Assembly: GCA_023393045.1 (NCBI GenBank)
Contig: JAEWMV010000243.1
Location: forward strand, 1 to 6,097
Source of the DNA: Bacillota bacterium
GTDB taxonomy: Bacteria; Bacillota; Clostridia; Christensenellales; CAG-138
Reading direction: 5' to 3'
Length of the DNA: 6,097 nucleotides
A program made the translations under genes and the position numbers. The notes beneath the pieces were generated by a model. That model saw only the letters and a program-made list of their open reading frames with translations. It was not told where the DNA came from and made no database searches. Of the stretch, positions 5,921 through 6,097 are shown one piece after another (the first letter of the stretch is position 1; the number at the start of each line of letters is the position of its first letter).

Positions 5921-5946
5921 AAATAAAAAACAGCCATAAACGGCTG
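5921..5946 (-). terminator. Possible intrinsic terminator (short stem, long U tract)
   Basis: On the minus strand a 5-bp stem CAGCC/GGCTG (5946-5942 with 5935-5931) with loop GTTTAT is followed by TTTTTTATTT. The stem is short but the U tract is good. It would end a transcript coming from beyond the right edge, before the alcohol dehydrogenase promoter. Confidence 0.45.
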
Positions 5947-5965
5947 GAAAAGCGCAGCGCAACAC

Positions 5966-5996
5966 AAAAGCCCGAATCTTGCCTTTTCGGACTTTT
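5966..5996 (-). terminator. Possible intrinsic terminator (11-bp A/U-flanked stem)
   Basis: On the minus strand AAAAGTCCGAA (5996-5986) pairs with TTCGGGCTTTT (5976-5966) through 11 pairs, one a G-U wobble, around a 9-base loop. The arm ends in CTTTT followed by GTGTT. On the plus strand the wobble becomes a C-A mismatch, so the minus direction is favoured. With the hairpin 20 bases further on it could form a tandem terminator. Confidence 0.45.
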
Positions 5997-6097
5997 ACGA
6001 CGGCCTATCGGAATATATGACCAAGGGACGGAATCAGAACCGATCCGCGGCGCTGGGCGACATATGTAAAGCGATATATCAATATTCGATTATCGAT
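5997..6097. other. Right edge with no supportable gene
   Basis: Together with the promoter and hairpin stretch, 5787-6097 is 311 bases without a convincing gene. A plus-strand frame is open from 5927 to the edge, but it has no ATG before 6017 and no clear ribosome binding site. One minus-strand frame entering from the edge stops at 6007-6005, just before the hairpin at 5996, and could be the tail of an unseen gene. No tRNA or riboswitch is recognisable. Confidence 0.5.

Larger units (their letters stand above)
5889..6097. repeat. Segment bounded by an imperfect inverted repeat, possible small non-coding element
   Basis: The 26 bases from 5889 and the reverse complement of the 26 bases ending at 6097 agree at 18 positions, including the outer ATCGATA and an inner GATATA. 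The repeat may go on beyond the window. The inside holds two hairpins and no convincing gene. It could be a MITE-like or palindromic repeat, or a coincidence of AT-rich palindromes. No transposase is visible. Confidence 0.25.

Noticed and set aside
6020..6060. A stretch resembling a tRNA T-arm on the minus strand
   Set aside because: The T-loop consensus is broken, and no acceptor, D-arm or anticodon stem can be drawn around it.
5927..6097. Plus-strand open frame running into the right edge (contains SEYMTKGRNQNRSAALGDIC)
   Set aside because: The product looks protein-like, but there is no start codon or ribosome binding site at its beginning, it crosses two hairpins, and another minus-strand frame is equally open. 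More sequence to the right would decide.
1..6097. CRISPR array, insertion sequence with transposase, or prophage genes
   Set aside because: I saw no regular spaced repeats, transposase or phage protein motifs in the window.

Overview
The window is GC-rich with very dense coding, and every supported gene lies on the minus strand, so the biology reads from right to left. The gene set is a Rex redox repressor, an [FeFe]-hydrogenase of the PAS-bearing putative sensory type, a SpoIIE-type phosphatase, NuoE/HydC- and NuoF/HydB-like hydrogenase subunits, and an AdhE-like iron alcohol dehydrogenase. This suggests a strictly anaerobic, fermentative, hydrogen-cycling member of the Clostridia with high GC. 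A gut Christensenellales or Oscillospirales lineage is possible, but that is a guess from composition and gene content only.

Layout, right to left. Positions 6097-5787 hold no supportable gene. They contain two terminator-like hairpins, clustered ATCGAT palindromes that partly form an imperfect inverted repeat with the extreme right end, and the promoter of the alcohol dehydrogenase. A good match to the Rex operator (12 of 14 defined positions) sits on the likely -10 box. Positions 5786-4596 encode a stand-alone iron-dependent alcohol dehydrogenase, closed by a strong intrinsic terminator at 4574-4541. Positions 4502-1 are one tightly packed operon: rex, a small thioredoxin-like [2Fe-2S] ferredoxin, a group C (HydS-like) [FeFe] hydrogenase with PAS domain, a SpoIIE/PP2C phosphatase with an unassigned C-terminal domain, hydC (NuoE-like) and the first 79 codons of hydB (NuoF-like), which runs off the left edge. 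Spacings are +9, +2, -8, +21 and +1 bases, so translational coupling is likely.

How it may work together: Rex senses NADH/NAD+. When NADH is high it should release the alcohol dehydrogenase promoter, so that NADH is reoxidised to alcohol. The hyd operon carries NAD(P)H-linked subunits of an electron-bifurcating hydrogenase; its catalytic HydA would be expected to follow hydB, outside the window. The PAS-hydrogenase and phosphatase pair are plausible H2 or redox sensing and output components that tune this system. The architecture is known from clostridial hydrogenase loci. What deserves a second look is the sensor/phosphatase pair, the phosphatase's unassigned C-terminal domain, the local Rex circuit, the very short rex promoter region behind a terminator, and the palindrome-rich right edge.
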